Shown here: one piece after another, positions 18,907-27,319 of the stretch
Position numbering within the stretch: position 1 is the stretch's first letter
How the letters are laid out: every line of letters starts with the position of its first letter
NCBI GenBank assembly: GCA_945895375.1
Contig: CAMDEE010000001.1
Coordinates: forward strand, 218,248-282,247
Direction of reading: 5' to 3'
Source: Auritidibacter sp. Marseille-P8566
Lineage (GTDB): Bacteria > Actinomycetota > Actinomycetes > Actinomycetales > Microbacteriaceae
DNA length: 64,000 nt
Notes under the pieces: model-generated
Databases searched by the model: none
The model's input: the letters and a program-made list of their open reading frames with translations, nothing else
What the model was told of the DNA's origin: nothing
Position numbers and translations under genes: made by a program

Positions 18907-18956
18907 TCGTCAAGAGGTTCAAATAAGGCCCCTGGTTCCTGCCGGGGGCTTTATTT
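18859..18956 (+). ncRNA. candidate plus-strand small RNA antisense to the purD leader
   Basis: A good -10 box (TATACT at 18859-18864, with a weak TTCCAA 17 nt before) is followed about 90 nt later by a strong plus-strand terminator. The predicted RNA would start near 18871 and be about 85 nt long. It would contain small hairpins (TCGGA/TCCGA, CCTC/GAGG) and would be antisense to arm A of the minus-strand leader. No plus-strand protein gene lies upstream for over 9 kb, so something non-coding is needed to explain the terminator. Confidence 0.35.
18928..18956 (+). terminator. rho-independent terminator
   Basis: GCCCCTGG, TTCCTG, CCGGGGGC forms an 8-bp stem followed by TTTATTTC. The irregular pair is U-G on the plus strand but C-A on the minus strand, so it favours plus-strand transcripts. 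It could also weakly end the ROK gene's minus-strand mRNA, because the other flank is A/T-rich too. Confidence 0.7.
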
Positions 18957-19070
18957 CATCTCTGGCTAAACTAACCATGCGTTTAGTGAGCATGAGAAGT
19001 CTCACAAAATACGCCGGTTAGCGTGTGAGTTGTCTACAGGTGAGCTAGTGTCTTTTGCGCTGAGATAAAG

Positions 19071-20252
19071 CTATTTGGATAGCAGTTGGTCAATAGTTTC
19101 TGCATCAAGAACGTGCTCGATTGCCATCACGCTTGCTCCGATGATGCCAACCTCTTTGCCCGCTTTACTCTGGACGATAGAAAGTCCTTCACTGGCTAGC
19201 GGCATTGATCTGCTGTAGACCGCCTCTCTAACTCCAGCAATCAAATGTTCCCCGGCTGAAGCCATGGATCCACCAATCACGATTATCGACGGGTTCATAA
19301 GACTTACGCAGGTGCTCAACACTTCACCTATGTCTCTTCCTGCTTGCCTCACAGCTTGAATAGCTTCCACTTTTGCACGCTTGGTGACATCTATAAGATC
19401 GGACGTGTTTCTAACAGGCAAACCGGCATCATTGATGTTTTTAATTACTGCCGGCGCTCCCGCCACAGCCTCTAAGCAACCATAGTTGCCACACCGGCAT
19501 GCGATGTTATCGCCTCGCGAAACCCTGACGTGACCGATGTCTCCCGCTGTTCCTTGGGAACCCCTTTGGAGATGACCATCTGAAATGATTCCTGATCCAA
19601 TACCTGTGGCGGCTTTTAGGAAGATTAGGTGATCAACTTCTGGGTAGTTGAGGTGTCTCTCACCTAAGGCCATGACGTTGACATCGTTATCCACTAATAC
19701 CTTTGCAGTTAAGTCTTTGCTCACCCTTGCAGGAATATCAAAAGCATCCCAGCCAGGCATGATAGGTGGGTTGGCTGGTTTGCCAGTCTCATGCTCGACA
19801 GGTCCAGGCACACCGATACCGATGGCGAGAAGACGGTCTTCCTCTAAACCAAGCCCAGCTAAAAGATGTTTTAGTTCTTCAATCATCCAGCGCAGACAAA
19901 CCTCCGGCCCATCTGAGATTAGACGCTTGGTATCGATAGATACCAAAATCTTGCCACTGAGATCCGCAAGGGCAGCAACAGCATGGGTGGCACCAAAGTC
20001 AACCCCGGCCACCACAAAGGCTTCCTCGTTTAGTAGCAATCTTGCCGATGGACGTCCACCGGTTGATGTAGCGCTACTTGCGGGAGCTATTAGGCCAAGT
20101 TCAATTAGTGGGTCTAAACGCAGGGAGATAGTTGATCTTGCAAGGCCGGTGAGTTCTGCCATTTCTGCCTTGGTATGCGGTTGCCCATCGCGAAATAGCT
20201 GAAGCAAACGCCCAGAACTAAACCCAAAGTTATACATATTGGTATCAGCCAC
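19071..20252 (-). CDS. ROK-family transcriptional regulator
   Basis: An N-terminal winged helix (residues about 10-70, KAEMAELTGLARSTISLRLDPL) precedes a ROK kinase-like domain with GVDFGATHAVAALADLSG and GIGVPGPV. The zinc site reads CRCGNYGCLEAVAG. Such proteins repress sugar genes and release DNA on binding a sugar. It is divergent from the sugar operon at 20.4 kb and most likely controls it through the repeats in between. The listed GTG start has its AAGAG too close; ATG at 20237, preceded by AGAGGTGG, is a good alternative. Confidence 0.9.
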   Translation of the reverse strand: MADTNMYNFGFSSGRLLQLFRDGQPHTKAEMAELTGLARSTISLRLDPLIELGLIAPASSATSTGGRPSARLLLNEEAFVVAGVDFGATHAVAALADLSGKILVSIDTKRLISDGPEVCLRWMIEELKHLLAGLGLEEDRLLAIGIGVPGPVEHETGKPANPPIMPGWDAFDIPARVSKDLTAKVLVDNDVNVMALGERHLNYPEVDHLIFLKAATGIGSGIISDGHLQRGSQGTAGDIGHVRVSRGDNIACRCGNYGCLEAVAGAPAVIKNINDAGLPVRNTSDLIDVTKRAKVEAIQAVRQAGRDIGEVLSTCVSLMNPSIIVIGGSMASAGEHLIAGVREAVYSRSMPLASEGLSIVQSKAGKEVGIIGASVMAIEHVLDAETIDQLLSK

Positions 20253-20273
20253 CTCTTAAGCATAAACAATAAC

Positions 20274-20333
20274 TTGACTTGAGTTTCGAGATAAGTTTAT
20301 CACAAGTTTATAACAAGATGTCGATTATCGACA
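20274..20333 (+). promoter_or_regulatory. promoter and candidate operator of the sugar operon
   Basis: TTGACT at 20274 with a -10 near TTATCA (20297) forms a plausible promoter. Overlapping and following it are two tandem 11-bp copies (AAGTTTATCAC, AAGTTTATAAC at 20293-20314). A perfect palindrome TGTCGATTATCGACA follows at 20319-20333. These lie between the divergent ROK gene and the operon and are likely binding sites for the regulator. Confidence 0.5.
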
Positions 20334-20397
20334 AAAGTCTAATGAAAAAGGACCATTATGTACTTAGGAAGTTTATATATGCATGAAAGGAAATGAA

Positions 20398-21219
20398 GTG
20401 AAGTTTGGTTATTCAACAATTACCTGGGGTGGAGTAGTCGGGCATCCAGGCGGTGTGACCAGCATCAAGGATCTTTTCTATATGACCCATGGGGACACCA
20501 AGGCTGCTGTCAGGGACATCTCGGCGGCCGGCTATCAGGGCACCGAAGTATTTGACGGCAACCTTGCTGAGTTTGCAGAGAACCCAGAAGAACTTCTGTC
20601 GGTGCTTAGGGAAACAGGAGTTCAACTGGTTTCCGTTTACACTGGCGCAAACTTCATCTATGACGAGATTCTTGATGACGAACTCTACAAAGTAGAGCAG
20701 GCAGCATTGCTTGCCAAGAAGTTCGGCGCAAGTCGTTTAGTAGTTGGCGGTGGCGCTAAGCGTCCACATGGACCACACGCAGATGACTTCAAGAAAATTG
20801 GTCGTGGATTAGACATGGTTGCTGACATTGCCAGAACCCACGGTCTTGAGAGCAGCTTCCACCCGCACCTGGGAACCCTTTCAGAAACTCTAGATGGCTT
20901 CCACCAAATTATGGACGCCTGCTCAATCGGTTTCTGTCCAGACACCGCTCACCTAGTTGCCTCAGGAATTGACCCTGTCGTAGCTATCGATACTTACGGT
21001 GATCGCCTAAAGCACGTTCACTTCAAAGATTTTTCAACTAAGACTGGGCAGTTCACGCCGCTTGGTGAAGGTGACATAGATTTCGTCGCAGTTTTAGCTG
21101 CGATGAGAAGAGCCAGCTACGACAGTTGGCTATTGGTAGAACTAGATGCCTACGTGGGCGATCCTAAAACTGCCGCAGAAATAAGTAGAAAATATCTAGA
21201 ACAGCTGTTTGCCAACTAG
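20398..21219 (+). CDS. sugar phosphate isomerase/epimerase-family TIM barrel
   Basis: The protein belongs to the xylose-isomerase-like/AP endonuclease 2 fold. It has FGYSTITWGG at the start, then the metal-binding strands SFHPHLGT, FCPDTAHL, HVHFKDF and LLVELDAY. I choose GTG 20398 because AAAGGA lies 6 nt upstream and relatives begin at KFGYSTITW; the track's ATG at 20383 adds five residues. First gene of the sugar operon. Members isomerise sugars or inositols, and some catalyse beta-elimination or hydration of 3-keto sugars. Substrate unknown. Confidence 0.85.
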   Translation: MKFGYSTITWGGVVGHPGGVTSIKDLFYMTHGDTKAAVRDISAAGYQGTEVFDGNLAEFAENPEELLSVLRETGVQLVSVYTGANFIYDEILDDELYKVEQAALLAKKFGASRLVVGGGAKRPHGPHADDFKKIGRGLDMVADIARTHGLESSFHPHLGTLSETLDGFHQIMDACSIGFCPDTAHLVASGIDPVVAIDTYGDRLKHVHFKDFSTKTGQFTPLGEGDIDFVAVLAAMRRASYDSWLLVELDAYVGDPKTAAEISRKYLEQLFAN

Positions 21220-21263
21220 AGGTACCATCCATCCATCAAAATAAATTATCAAGGAGATCAATA

Positions 21264-22424
21264 ATGAAGAAACTGATAACAAGCATTGGAGTGAGTGCAG
21301 CTTTGATTTTTGCGCTTACTGCATGTTCGACCAGCGACAACAATGGGCAAAACAATGGCGTTGATAGCGCTATCGCCGCTCAAGTTGACGCTGCACTTGC
21401 AGCGCTAGAGGGCCAGGTACTCAGCCTCGGTCCTAACGGAGAATCACCATCTGACTTCGACAGCACAGAACTAACTGATGCTGAAGTGGAAGAGATCAAA
21501 GCAGGCAACTACACAGCTGCAATCGTTATGCACTACTCAGGTAACGACTGGTCAACTGCACAAATTGAAGGTCTCAAAGCCGAGTTCGCTCGTCTAGGAG
21601 TTGAAGTTGTGGCAGTTACCGACGCCGACTTTAAGCCAGAGAAGCAGGTTTCTGACATTGAAACTGTTATGGCACTAAAGCCAGACATCATCATTTCAAT
21701 CCCTACTGACCCAGTTGCAACTAAGGCTGCATTCCAAAAAGCTTCTGCTGCAGGGATCAAGCTAGTATTCATGGACAACGTTCCAGCCGACATGGTTGGT
21801 GGCGAGGACTATGTATCTGTAGTCTCAGCTGACAACAAGGGTAACGGAGCTGTTTCAGCACACCTATTCGCAAGAGCACTAAACGGTAAGGGCAAAGTCG
21901 GACTCATCTATCACGATGCTGACTTCTTTGTGACCAAGCAGCGTTACGAAGGTTTCAAGACTGCTCTATCTGAGTACCCAGGCATTGAAATTGTCGAAGA
22001 AAAGGGTATCGGCGGACCAGACTTTGCTGGAGATGCTCAAGCTGCAGCAACTGCAATGTTGACTAAGAACGCAGACCTAGATGGAATCTGGGGTGTTTGG
22101 GATGTTCCTGCTGAAGGTATCATGGCTGCAGCTCGCGAAGCTGGACGCACTGACCTAAAGATCGGTACTCAAGATCTAGGAACTAACGTTGCGATTCAAC
22201 TTGCCAAGCAGGAACTTATTGTTGGTCTTGGCGCACAACGTCCGTACGACCAGGGTGTTGCAGAAGCTCGTTTAGCTGCAGCAGCTTGTATCGGAAAGAC
22301 AGGACTACCTAACTTTGTAGCACTAGGAGCCCTACCTGTATCACACGAAAACGTACTTGAAGCATGGAAGACCGTCTACAGCGTAGACGCTCCAGAATCA
22401 GTTTCAAGCGTTTACAAAAAGTAA
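21264..22424 (+). CDS. sugar ABC transporter substrate-binding lipoprotein
   Basis: A lipoprotein signal ends in the lipobox LTAC (Cys21), so the mature protein is tethered outside the membrane. The rest is a type I periplasmic-binding fold of the ribose/galactose group (MHYSGNDWSTAQIEGLKAEF, KPDIIISIPTDPVATKAAF, VFMDNVP). It captures the substrate for the RbsA/RbsC-type components encoded downstream. AAGGAG precedes the ATG. A strong stem-loop without T-run follows the gene, which would allow higher levels of this protein than of the later genes. Confidence 0.92.
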   Translation: MKKLITSIGVSAALIFALTACSTSDNNGQNNGVDSAIAAQVDAALAALEGQVLSLGPNGESPSDFDSTELTDAEVEEIKAGNYTAAIVMHYSGNDWSTAQIEGLKAEFARLGVEVVAVTDADFKPEKQVSDIETVMALKPDIIISIPTDPVATKAAFQKASAAGIKLVFMDNVPADMVGGEDYVSVVSADNKGNGAVSAHLFARALNGKGKVGLIYHDADFFVTKQRYEGFKTALSEYPGIEIVEEKGIGGPDFAGDAQAAATAMLTKNADLDGIWGVWDVPAEGIMAAAREAGRTDLKIGTQDLGTNVAIQLAKQELIVGLGAQRPYDQGVAEARLAAAACIGKTGLPNFVALGALPVSHENVLEAWKTVYSVDAPESVSSVYKK

Positions 22425-22434
22425 CAAAAAGAAC

Positions 22435-22466
22435 CAGAGGGCTGGGAGTATACCCCCAGCCCTCTG
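22435..22466 (+). promoter_or_regulatory. intercistronic stem-loop after the binding-protein gene
   Basis: CAGAGGGCTGGG and CCCAGCCCTCTG form a perfect 12-bp stem with an 8-nt loop. No T-run follows, so full termination is unlikely. Such stems after binding-protein genes usually protect the upstream mRNA or cause partial termination, which explains excess binding protein over permease. Confidence 0.7.
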
Positions 22467-22513
22467 TACCACCCATCCATCTGGGTACTTACTAGTTTAG
22501 GCAAGGAAATCAA

Positions 22514-23707
22514 ATGAGAAAAATCAACGTAGGACTTATCGGTGGCGGTTTCATGGGTAAGGCACACTCACTGGCTTATTCGGCTGTACCCATGTTTTTC
22601 TGGCCAACCGAACTTGTGCCGGTCAAGCACACGGTCGCGGAATTTAATGACAAGATGGCTGAAGATGCAGCAGCCAGGTTCGGATTTGAAAATTCAACAT
22701 CAGACTGGAACACAATCATCAATAACCCAGAGATTGATCTTGTTGATATCGCCACTCCAAACAACTCACATGCACAAATTGCTATCGCGGCCCTGAAGGC
22801 AGGCAAGCATGTTATTTGTGAAAAGCCTTTAGCTCGCACCGTTGAAGAAGCGGCCCTGATGTATGAAGCAGCACGGAACTCTGACCGCGTAAACATGGTT
22901 GCATTTAACTACCGAAGAACTCCTGCTGTTGCTTTAGCTAAGCGATACATCGACGAAGGTGCCATTGGCAAAGTTATTAACTTCAGAGCCACCTATCTCC
23001 AAGACTGGTCAGCAGATCCGAACTCACCTCTTTCTTGGCGATTCCAGAAAGATATTGCAGGTTCTGGAGCTATAGGCGACATCCTCACTCACGTATTAGA
23101 CATGGCTCGATATTTAGCTGGCGAGGTTACCGAAGTATCAGCGATTACAAACCACATCATCACTGAGAGACCATTGCAGCAATCAGGTGCAGATTCGCTT
23201 GGAAACTCTAAGGGTGGCTCAGATGCACCTAAAGGAAAAGTAGACGTTGAAGACGAAGTGCTCTCACTTCTAAAGTTTGCTAATGGTGCAATCGGGTCCG
23301 TTGAAGCAACCAGAAATGCCTGGGGTAGGAACAACTTCATCACCCTAGAGATTCATGGTTCAGAAGGTTCAATTGCCTTCAACTATGAGAACAGGGATCA
23401 ATTAGAAGTTTGCTTCAAGTCTGACGAAGGTGACCGCAGAGGTTTCCGAACTGTATACACAGGACCTAATCACCCAAACGGTGAGAGCTTATGGCCAATC
23501 CCGGCTCTGGGTATTGGTTACGGCGAAACCAAGATCATTGAAGCGCATGACCTATTCAAAGCAATTGCTGGTGAAGAACCTGTACGCCCTGACTTTGGTG
23601 ATGGCTACCAAGTTGCACTTATCGATGATGCAATTGCCCGTTCGGCGCAGACTGGTCAATGGACTAAGGTTCCGCAACTAAACCGCGAAACTGGCCAGAT
23701 TTCCTAG
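22514..23707 (+). CDS. Gfo/Idh/MocA-family sugar dehydrogenase
   Basis: The N-terminal Rossmann fold reads NVGLIGGGFMGKAHS, followed by DLVDIATPNNSHAQIA and the family's GKHVICEKPLA with the catalytic Lys. MVAFNYRRTPAVALAKRYI and LQDWSADPNSPLSWRF follow. The enzyme should oxidise a sugar hydroxyl with NAD(P). Together with a second dehydrogenase and two TIM-barrel isomerase-like proteins in the operon, the gene set is like that of levoglucosan (LgdA/B1/B2/C) and other 3-keto-sugar pathways. Substrate assignment is inference. Confidence 0.88.
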   Translation: MRKINVGLIGGGFMGKAHSLAYSAVPMFFWPTELVPVKHTVAEFNDKMAEDAAARFGFENSTSDWNTIINNPEIDLVDIATPNNSHAQIAIAALKAGKHVICEKPLARTVEEAALMYEAARNSDRVNMVAFNYRRTPAVALAKRYIDEGAIGKVINFRATYLQDWSADPNSPLSWRFQKDIAGSGAIGDILTHVLDMARYLAGEVTEVSAITNHIITERPLQQSGADSLGNSKGGSDAPKGKVDVEDEVLSLLKFANGAIGSVEATRNAWGRNNFITLEIHGSEGSIAFNYENRDQLEVCFKSDEGDRRGFRTVYTGPNHPNGESLWPIPALGIGYGETKIIEAHDLFKAIAGEEPVRPDFGDGYQVALIDDAIARSAQTGQWTKVPQLNRETGQIS

Positions 23708-23710
23708 ATC

Positions 23711-25219
23711 ATGACAACAGCCAATTCACCAGCTATTGAGATGCGGGGTATCGAGAAATCTTTCGGTACAAACCCAGTCTTGAAGAACGTCGACTTCAGC
23801 GTAACTGTTGGTGAAGTCCACGCTCTAGCTGGTGAAAACGGTGCTGGTAAATCAACTCTGATGAAAATTCTTCAGGGTGTGTATCAGAAGGATGCTGGCG
23901 AGATTCTCGTTTCAAGTCAAGTAACTGAGATTGAAGACACCTTTGCAGCTAGAAGAGCGGGTATTGGCATGGTCTTCCAAGAGTTTTCTTTGATACCTAG
24001 TCTTACAGTGGCTCAAAACATATTTCTAACCAATGAGCCAACTAAGTTCGGTTTGATAGACGATGCAAAAGCTAAGGCACTCGCACTTGGCATATTTAAA
24101 GAAATGGAAGTTGAAGTCGATCCTTCCAGGACTGTTGAATCAATGCCAACTGCACTTTGGCAATTAACTGAGATCGCAAAAGCGCTAGCTCAAAACGCCA
24201 AGGTCCTAATCATGGATGAACCAACTGCTTCTCTTGCTAAGCATGAGGCTGAGGGACTTTTTGCCCTGATCGAAAGACTAAAGGCAAAAGGAATTGCTAT
24301 TGTTTACATCTCACACCGCATGGATGAGATTTACCGTATTGCCAATCGCATTACTGTGTTGCGCGACGGTTCAAGAGTGCTGACAGAGTCTCTAAAGAAG
24401 GTGTCTCCAGAACAAATTGTTGAGGCAATCGTTGGACGTAAGTCAGCAGCTCATCTAGTTCACAAGAGTAGGGCTGACAAGATCTCAAGCCAAATTGCAC
24501 TGGACGTCAAGAACCTCTCTTCTGGACCTAAGCTGCAGAATGTCTCCTTACAGTTACGTCGCGGAGAGATTTTAGGACTAGCTGGCCTTATGGGTTCGGG
24601 AAGAACCGAACTGGTCAATACACTTTTCGGAATCTTGAAACCAACTTCAGGAACTATCTCCATCAATGGGAAATTAGTAGATATCTCTTCGCCAAAACGA
24701 GCTATTGATAACCGCATAGCCCTAGTACCCGAAGATCGCAGATCTCAGGGGCTTGTTCTAGACCACCCAGTTACGGAAAACCTCACTCTTCCCCTGTTGG
24801 ACGATCTCAAGAGCAGCGGCTTGTTATCAAAGAAGAAGATTGCGGTTAAGAGTAAAGAGATCATTGACCAATTTGATATAAAACTGGCACATCCGAGCAT
24901 CCGCGTTAGCTCTCTATCAGGCGGTAACCAGCAGAAAGTCGTTATCGGCAAATGGTTGGGGACGAATCCAGAGATCCTTTTGATGGATGAGCCAACCGCT
25001 GGAGTTGATATCGGTACCAAGAGTGAGATTTTGGATTTGGTAAGAAGGATTGCTGATAGCGGCAAATCAGTCATTCTGGTTTCCTCGGAACTTCCTGAGC
25101 TGCTATCTGTTTCAGATCGCATCTTGGTTCTTAAAGATGGCCACGTTTCAAAAAGCCTCAATCGCGACGAAATCCCAAGCGAAGAATTTTTACAACTAGC
25201 AATTCAAGGAGCAGCATGA
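23711..25219 (+). CDS. sugar ABC transporter ATP-binding protein (RbsA type, two ATPase domains)
   Basis: Two ABC ATPase halves are fused, as in RbsA/MglA. The first has GENGAGKSTLMK and VLIMDEPTASLAKHE. The second has a degenerate Walker A (GLMGSGRTEL), LSGGNQQKVVIGKWL and ILLMDEPTAGVDIG. Length 502 is standard. The start lies 3 nt after the previous stop, and the end overlaps the permease by 4 nt (ATGA). Acts at the inner face of the membrane to drive sugar uptake. Confidence 0.95.
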   Translation: MTTANSPAIEMRGIEKSFGTNPVLKNVDFSVTVGEVHALAGENGAGKSTLMKILQGVYQKDAGEILVSSQVTEIEDTFAARRAGIGMVFQEFSLIPSLTVAQNIFLTNEPTKFGLIDDAKAKALALGIFKEMEVEVDPSRTVESMPTALWQLTEIAKALAQNAKVLIMDEPTASLAKHEAEGLFALIERLKAKGIAIVYISHRMDEIYRIANRITVLRDGSRVLTESLKKVSPEQIVEAIVGRKSAAHLVHKSRADKISSQIALDVKNLSSGPKLQNVSLQLRRGEILGLAGLMGSGRTELVNTLFGILKPTSGTISINGKLVDISSPKRAIDNRIALVPEDRRSQGLVLDHPVTENLTLPLLDDLKSSGLLSKKKIAVKSKEIIDQFDIKLAHPSIRVSSLSGGNQQKVVIGKWLGTNPEILLMDEPTAGVDIGTKSEILDLVRRIADSGKSVILVSSELPELLSVSDRILVLKDGHVSKSLNRDEIPSEEFLQLAIQGAA

Positions 25220-26178
25220 GCACAAAAACTACAACTGGTCTAGCGTTGAATCGATTGAAGAGATTCGAGTGGCAACAAAACATTATCTACATAGGTTTTG
25301 CTGCTGTATTTATTCTGTTCGCGGTGCTGTTGGCCGATTCAGGGTTTACTAGCCCAAATAACTTGCTGAACATTTTTAGGCAAACAGCAACCATTTCAAT
25401 AATGGCTGTGGCTATGACGTATGTTATTGCTGCGGCAGAGATTGATCTGAGCATCGGCTCAGTTGCTGGTCTTGCTGCTGTGGTCTCTGCGATGACAATA
25501 GATAGCTTTGGCCTTATCCCTGGCATAGCAGCTGGCCTGGCAGTAGGAGCCATAGCTGGGGCAATCAGTGGTGGGCTTGTCGCTTGGCTGAAAGTACCAT
25601 CATTTCTGGTAACTCTTGGAATGCTAGGTCTCGTTGTTGGTGTCGCTCGTTGGATTACAGAATCAGCTCCAATTCCAATTGCTGATCAAACCTTCATTGC
25701 AATTTTTGGTGGAGCCGATTTAGGTCCGATACCTGGTTTGCTAATTTGGGTCGCTGCGGCAGTGAGCATAGGAGCGATTGTTATGAACAAAACAAAGTTC
25801 GGTCGTCACGTCCGAGCAACCGGTGGAAACCTAGTGGCTGCTGGATACACCGGGGTGAAGACAGCAAGAATCAAATTCATGGTTCTATTGCTTTCTGGAG
25901 TGGTCGCATCACTAGCAGGAATGCTTTATGCAGGCCGTTTACAGTCTGGAAGATTCCAGTGGGGGACGGGAGATGAGTTGTCAGTTATCGCTGCAGTGAT
26001 TCTTGGTGGCACCAGCTTGTTTGGTGGACGAGGAATGGTAGTTGGGTCACTGTTCGGAGCTTTATTTATTGGTCTTATCAATAATGGGCTAATTCTGGCT
26101 GGCCTTGATGTTAGCCAACAACAGGTAGTCAGAGGCGCGATCATAATTCTCGCAGTGGCATTGTCGAGAAAGAAGTAA
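25216..26178 (+). CDS. sugar ABC transporter permease (RbsC type)
   Basis: The 320-residue protein has about eight to ten hydrophobic helices and the family's TYVIAAAEIDLSIGSVAGLA, WLKVPSFLVTLGML and LGGTSLFGGRGMVVGSLFGA. It forms the membrane channel of the transporter. Translation is coupled to the ATPase gene by a 4-nt overlap. Only one permease gene is present, as expected for a homodimer. Confidence 0.94.
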   Translation: MSTKTTTGLALNRLKRFEWQQNIIYIGFAAVFILFAVLLADSGFTSPNNLLNIFRQTATISIMAVAMTYVIAAAEIDLSIGSVAGLAAVVSAMTIDSFGLIPGIAAGLAVGAIAGAISGGLVAWLKVPSFLVTLGMLGLVVGVARWITESAPIPIADQTFIAIFGGADLGPIPGLLIWVAAAVSIGAIVMNKTKFGRHVRATGGNLVAAGYTGVKTARIKFMVLLLSGVVASLAGMLYAGRLQSGRFQWGTGDELSVIAAVILGGTSLFGGRGMVVGSLFGALFIGLINNGLILAGLDVSQQQVVRGAIIILAVALSRKK

Positions 26179-26182
26179 AACT

Positions 26183-27304
26183 ATGCAAACAAAACTTAGA
26201 GCTGGAATTATTGGAACTGGATTTATCGCTACCGTTCATATCCGGGCAATTCGAAATTCAGGGCATGAATTAGTCGCGATTGCTGGTTCTAGCGCAGAGT
26301 CAGCGACAGTCGTTGCTCAAAAGTTCAACATACCCAAAGTGTTTTCAACCTGGCAAGAACTCGTTTTATCGCCAGACGTTGATGTGGTGCACATCTGCAC
26401 ACCTAATGAATTGCATGCTGAAATTTGTATAGCTGCTGCCAAGGCAAACAAACAGATTGTCTGTGAGAAACCGATCTCTGTGAACGGCCAAGAAGCTAAC
26501 GCTATAGAAGCTGCAGTTCTAAATAGTGGTGTTGGCTTTGCGGTTCCATTTGCCTATCGCTTTTACCCGATAGTTAGAGAGATGCGGGCAAGACTCCTAA
26601 ATGGCGAGGCAGGGTCAGTTCACCAAATGCATGGCAACTACTTGCAAGATTGGCTAGCAGATTCAACCTCGGATAACTGGAGAGTCGACTCTGTAGCTGG
26701 AGGTAAGTCAAGAGCTTTCGCTGATGTCGGCACACACTGGTGCGACCTGATGGAGTTTGTAACAGGTGATCGAATAGCTCGCCTAACCGCCAACACAAGC
26801 AAGGCTTATCAAGAGCGTAATGGCGTGAAGGTTCAAACAGAAGATATAGCAAACATAATCTTTGAAACCGTTGGCGGTGCGACAGGCGCATTAACGGTGA
26901 GCCAAGTTTCTCTTGGTCGCAAAAATCAACTGCTAATTGAAGTAGATGGCTCGAAGGCTTCGTATACCTTCAATCAAGAGAGCCCAGACACCTTGCTGAT
27001 TGGTGGGAGAGAGTCAAACCAAATCATTATGCGTGGCAATGACACTTTAACTTCCGCTGATGGCAAGCGACTCTCGCTACTACCATCTGGTCATCCTCAG
27101 GGCTATCAGGATGCATTCAATGCTTTCATCTCTGATGCTTATGACGAGTTTCAAGGAAAGATGGTTGTAGGCGTGCCAGGATTGCGGGATGGACTTCGTT
27201 CCGCTTTCCTAATAGAAGCGGTTCTGTTATCAGCTGAAAGTAAGACCTGGGTAAATGTGCGAGAAGCCTCAGGCCAAAGTCAGACTAAAATGTTGGCAAG
27301 CTAA
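26183..27304 (+). CDS. second Gfo/Idh/MocA-family dehydrogenase
   Basis: AGIIGTGFIATVHIRAIR is the nucleotide-binding start and KQIVCEKPISVNGQEA carries the catalytic Lys. FAYRFYPIVREMRARL and FADVGTHWCDLMEFVTGD mark the substrate domain. It differs clearly from the first dehydrogenase of the operon, so it probably handles another step, for example reducing an intermediate again. It starts 4 nt after the permease gene and 15 nt separate it from the next gene. Confidence 0.87.
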   Translation: MQTKLRAGIIGTGFIATVHIRAIRNSGHELVAIAGSSAESATVVAQKFNIPKVFSTWQELVLSPDVDVVHICTPNELHAEICIAAAKANKQIVCEKPISVNGQEANAIEAAVLNSGVGFAVPFAYRFYPIVREMRARLLNGEAGSVHQMHGNYLQDWLADSTSDNWRVDSVAGGKSRAFADVGTHWCDLMEFVTGDRIARLTANTSKAYQERNGVKVQTEDIANIIFETVGGATGALTVSQVSLGRKNQLLIEVDGSKASYTFNQESPDTLLIGGRESNQIIMRGNDTLTSADGKRLSLLPSGHPQGYQDAFNAFISDAYDEFQGKMVVGVPGLRDGLRSAFLIEAVLLSAESKTWVNVREASGQSQTKMLAS

Positions 27305-27319
27305 TAAAAGGTTAGGCAG

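Noticed and set aside
18800-18910. SRP RNA or tRNA-like element suggested by CGGAAGG and GGTCGAACC strings
   Set aside because: The conserved SRP core (GGTCCGGAAGGAAGCAGC-like) and any cloverleaf are missing. The strings are explained by the inverted repeat.
18665-19021. 118-codon plus-strand ORF in the purD upstream region
   Set aside because: It has no ribosome-binding site, no recognisable domain, and crosses both the micro-ORF antisense and the terminator. It is probably a chance frame.
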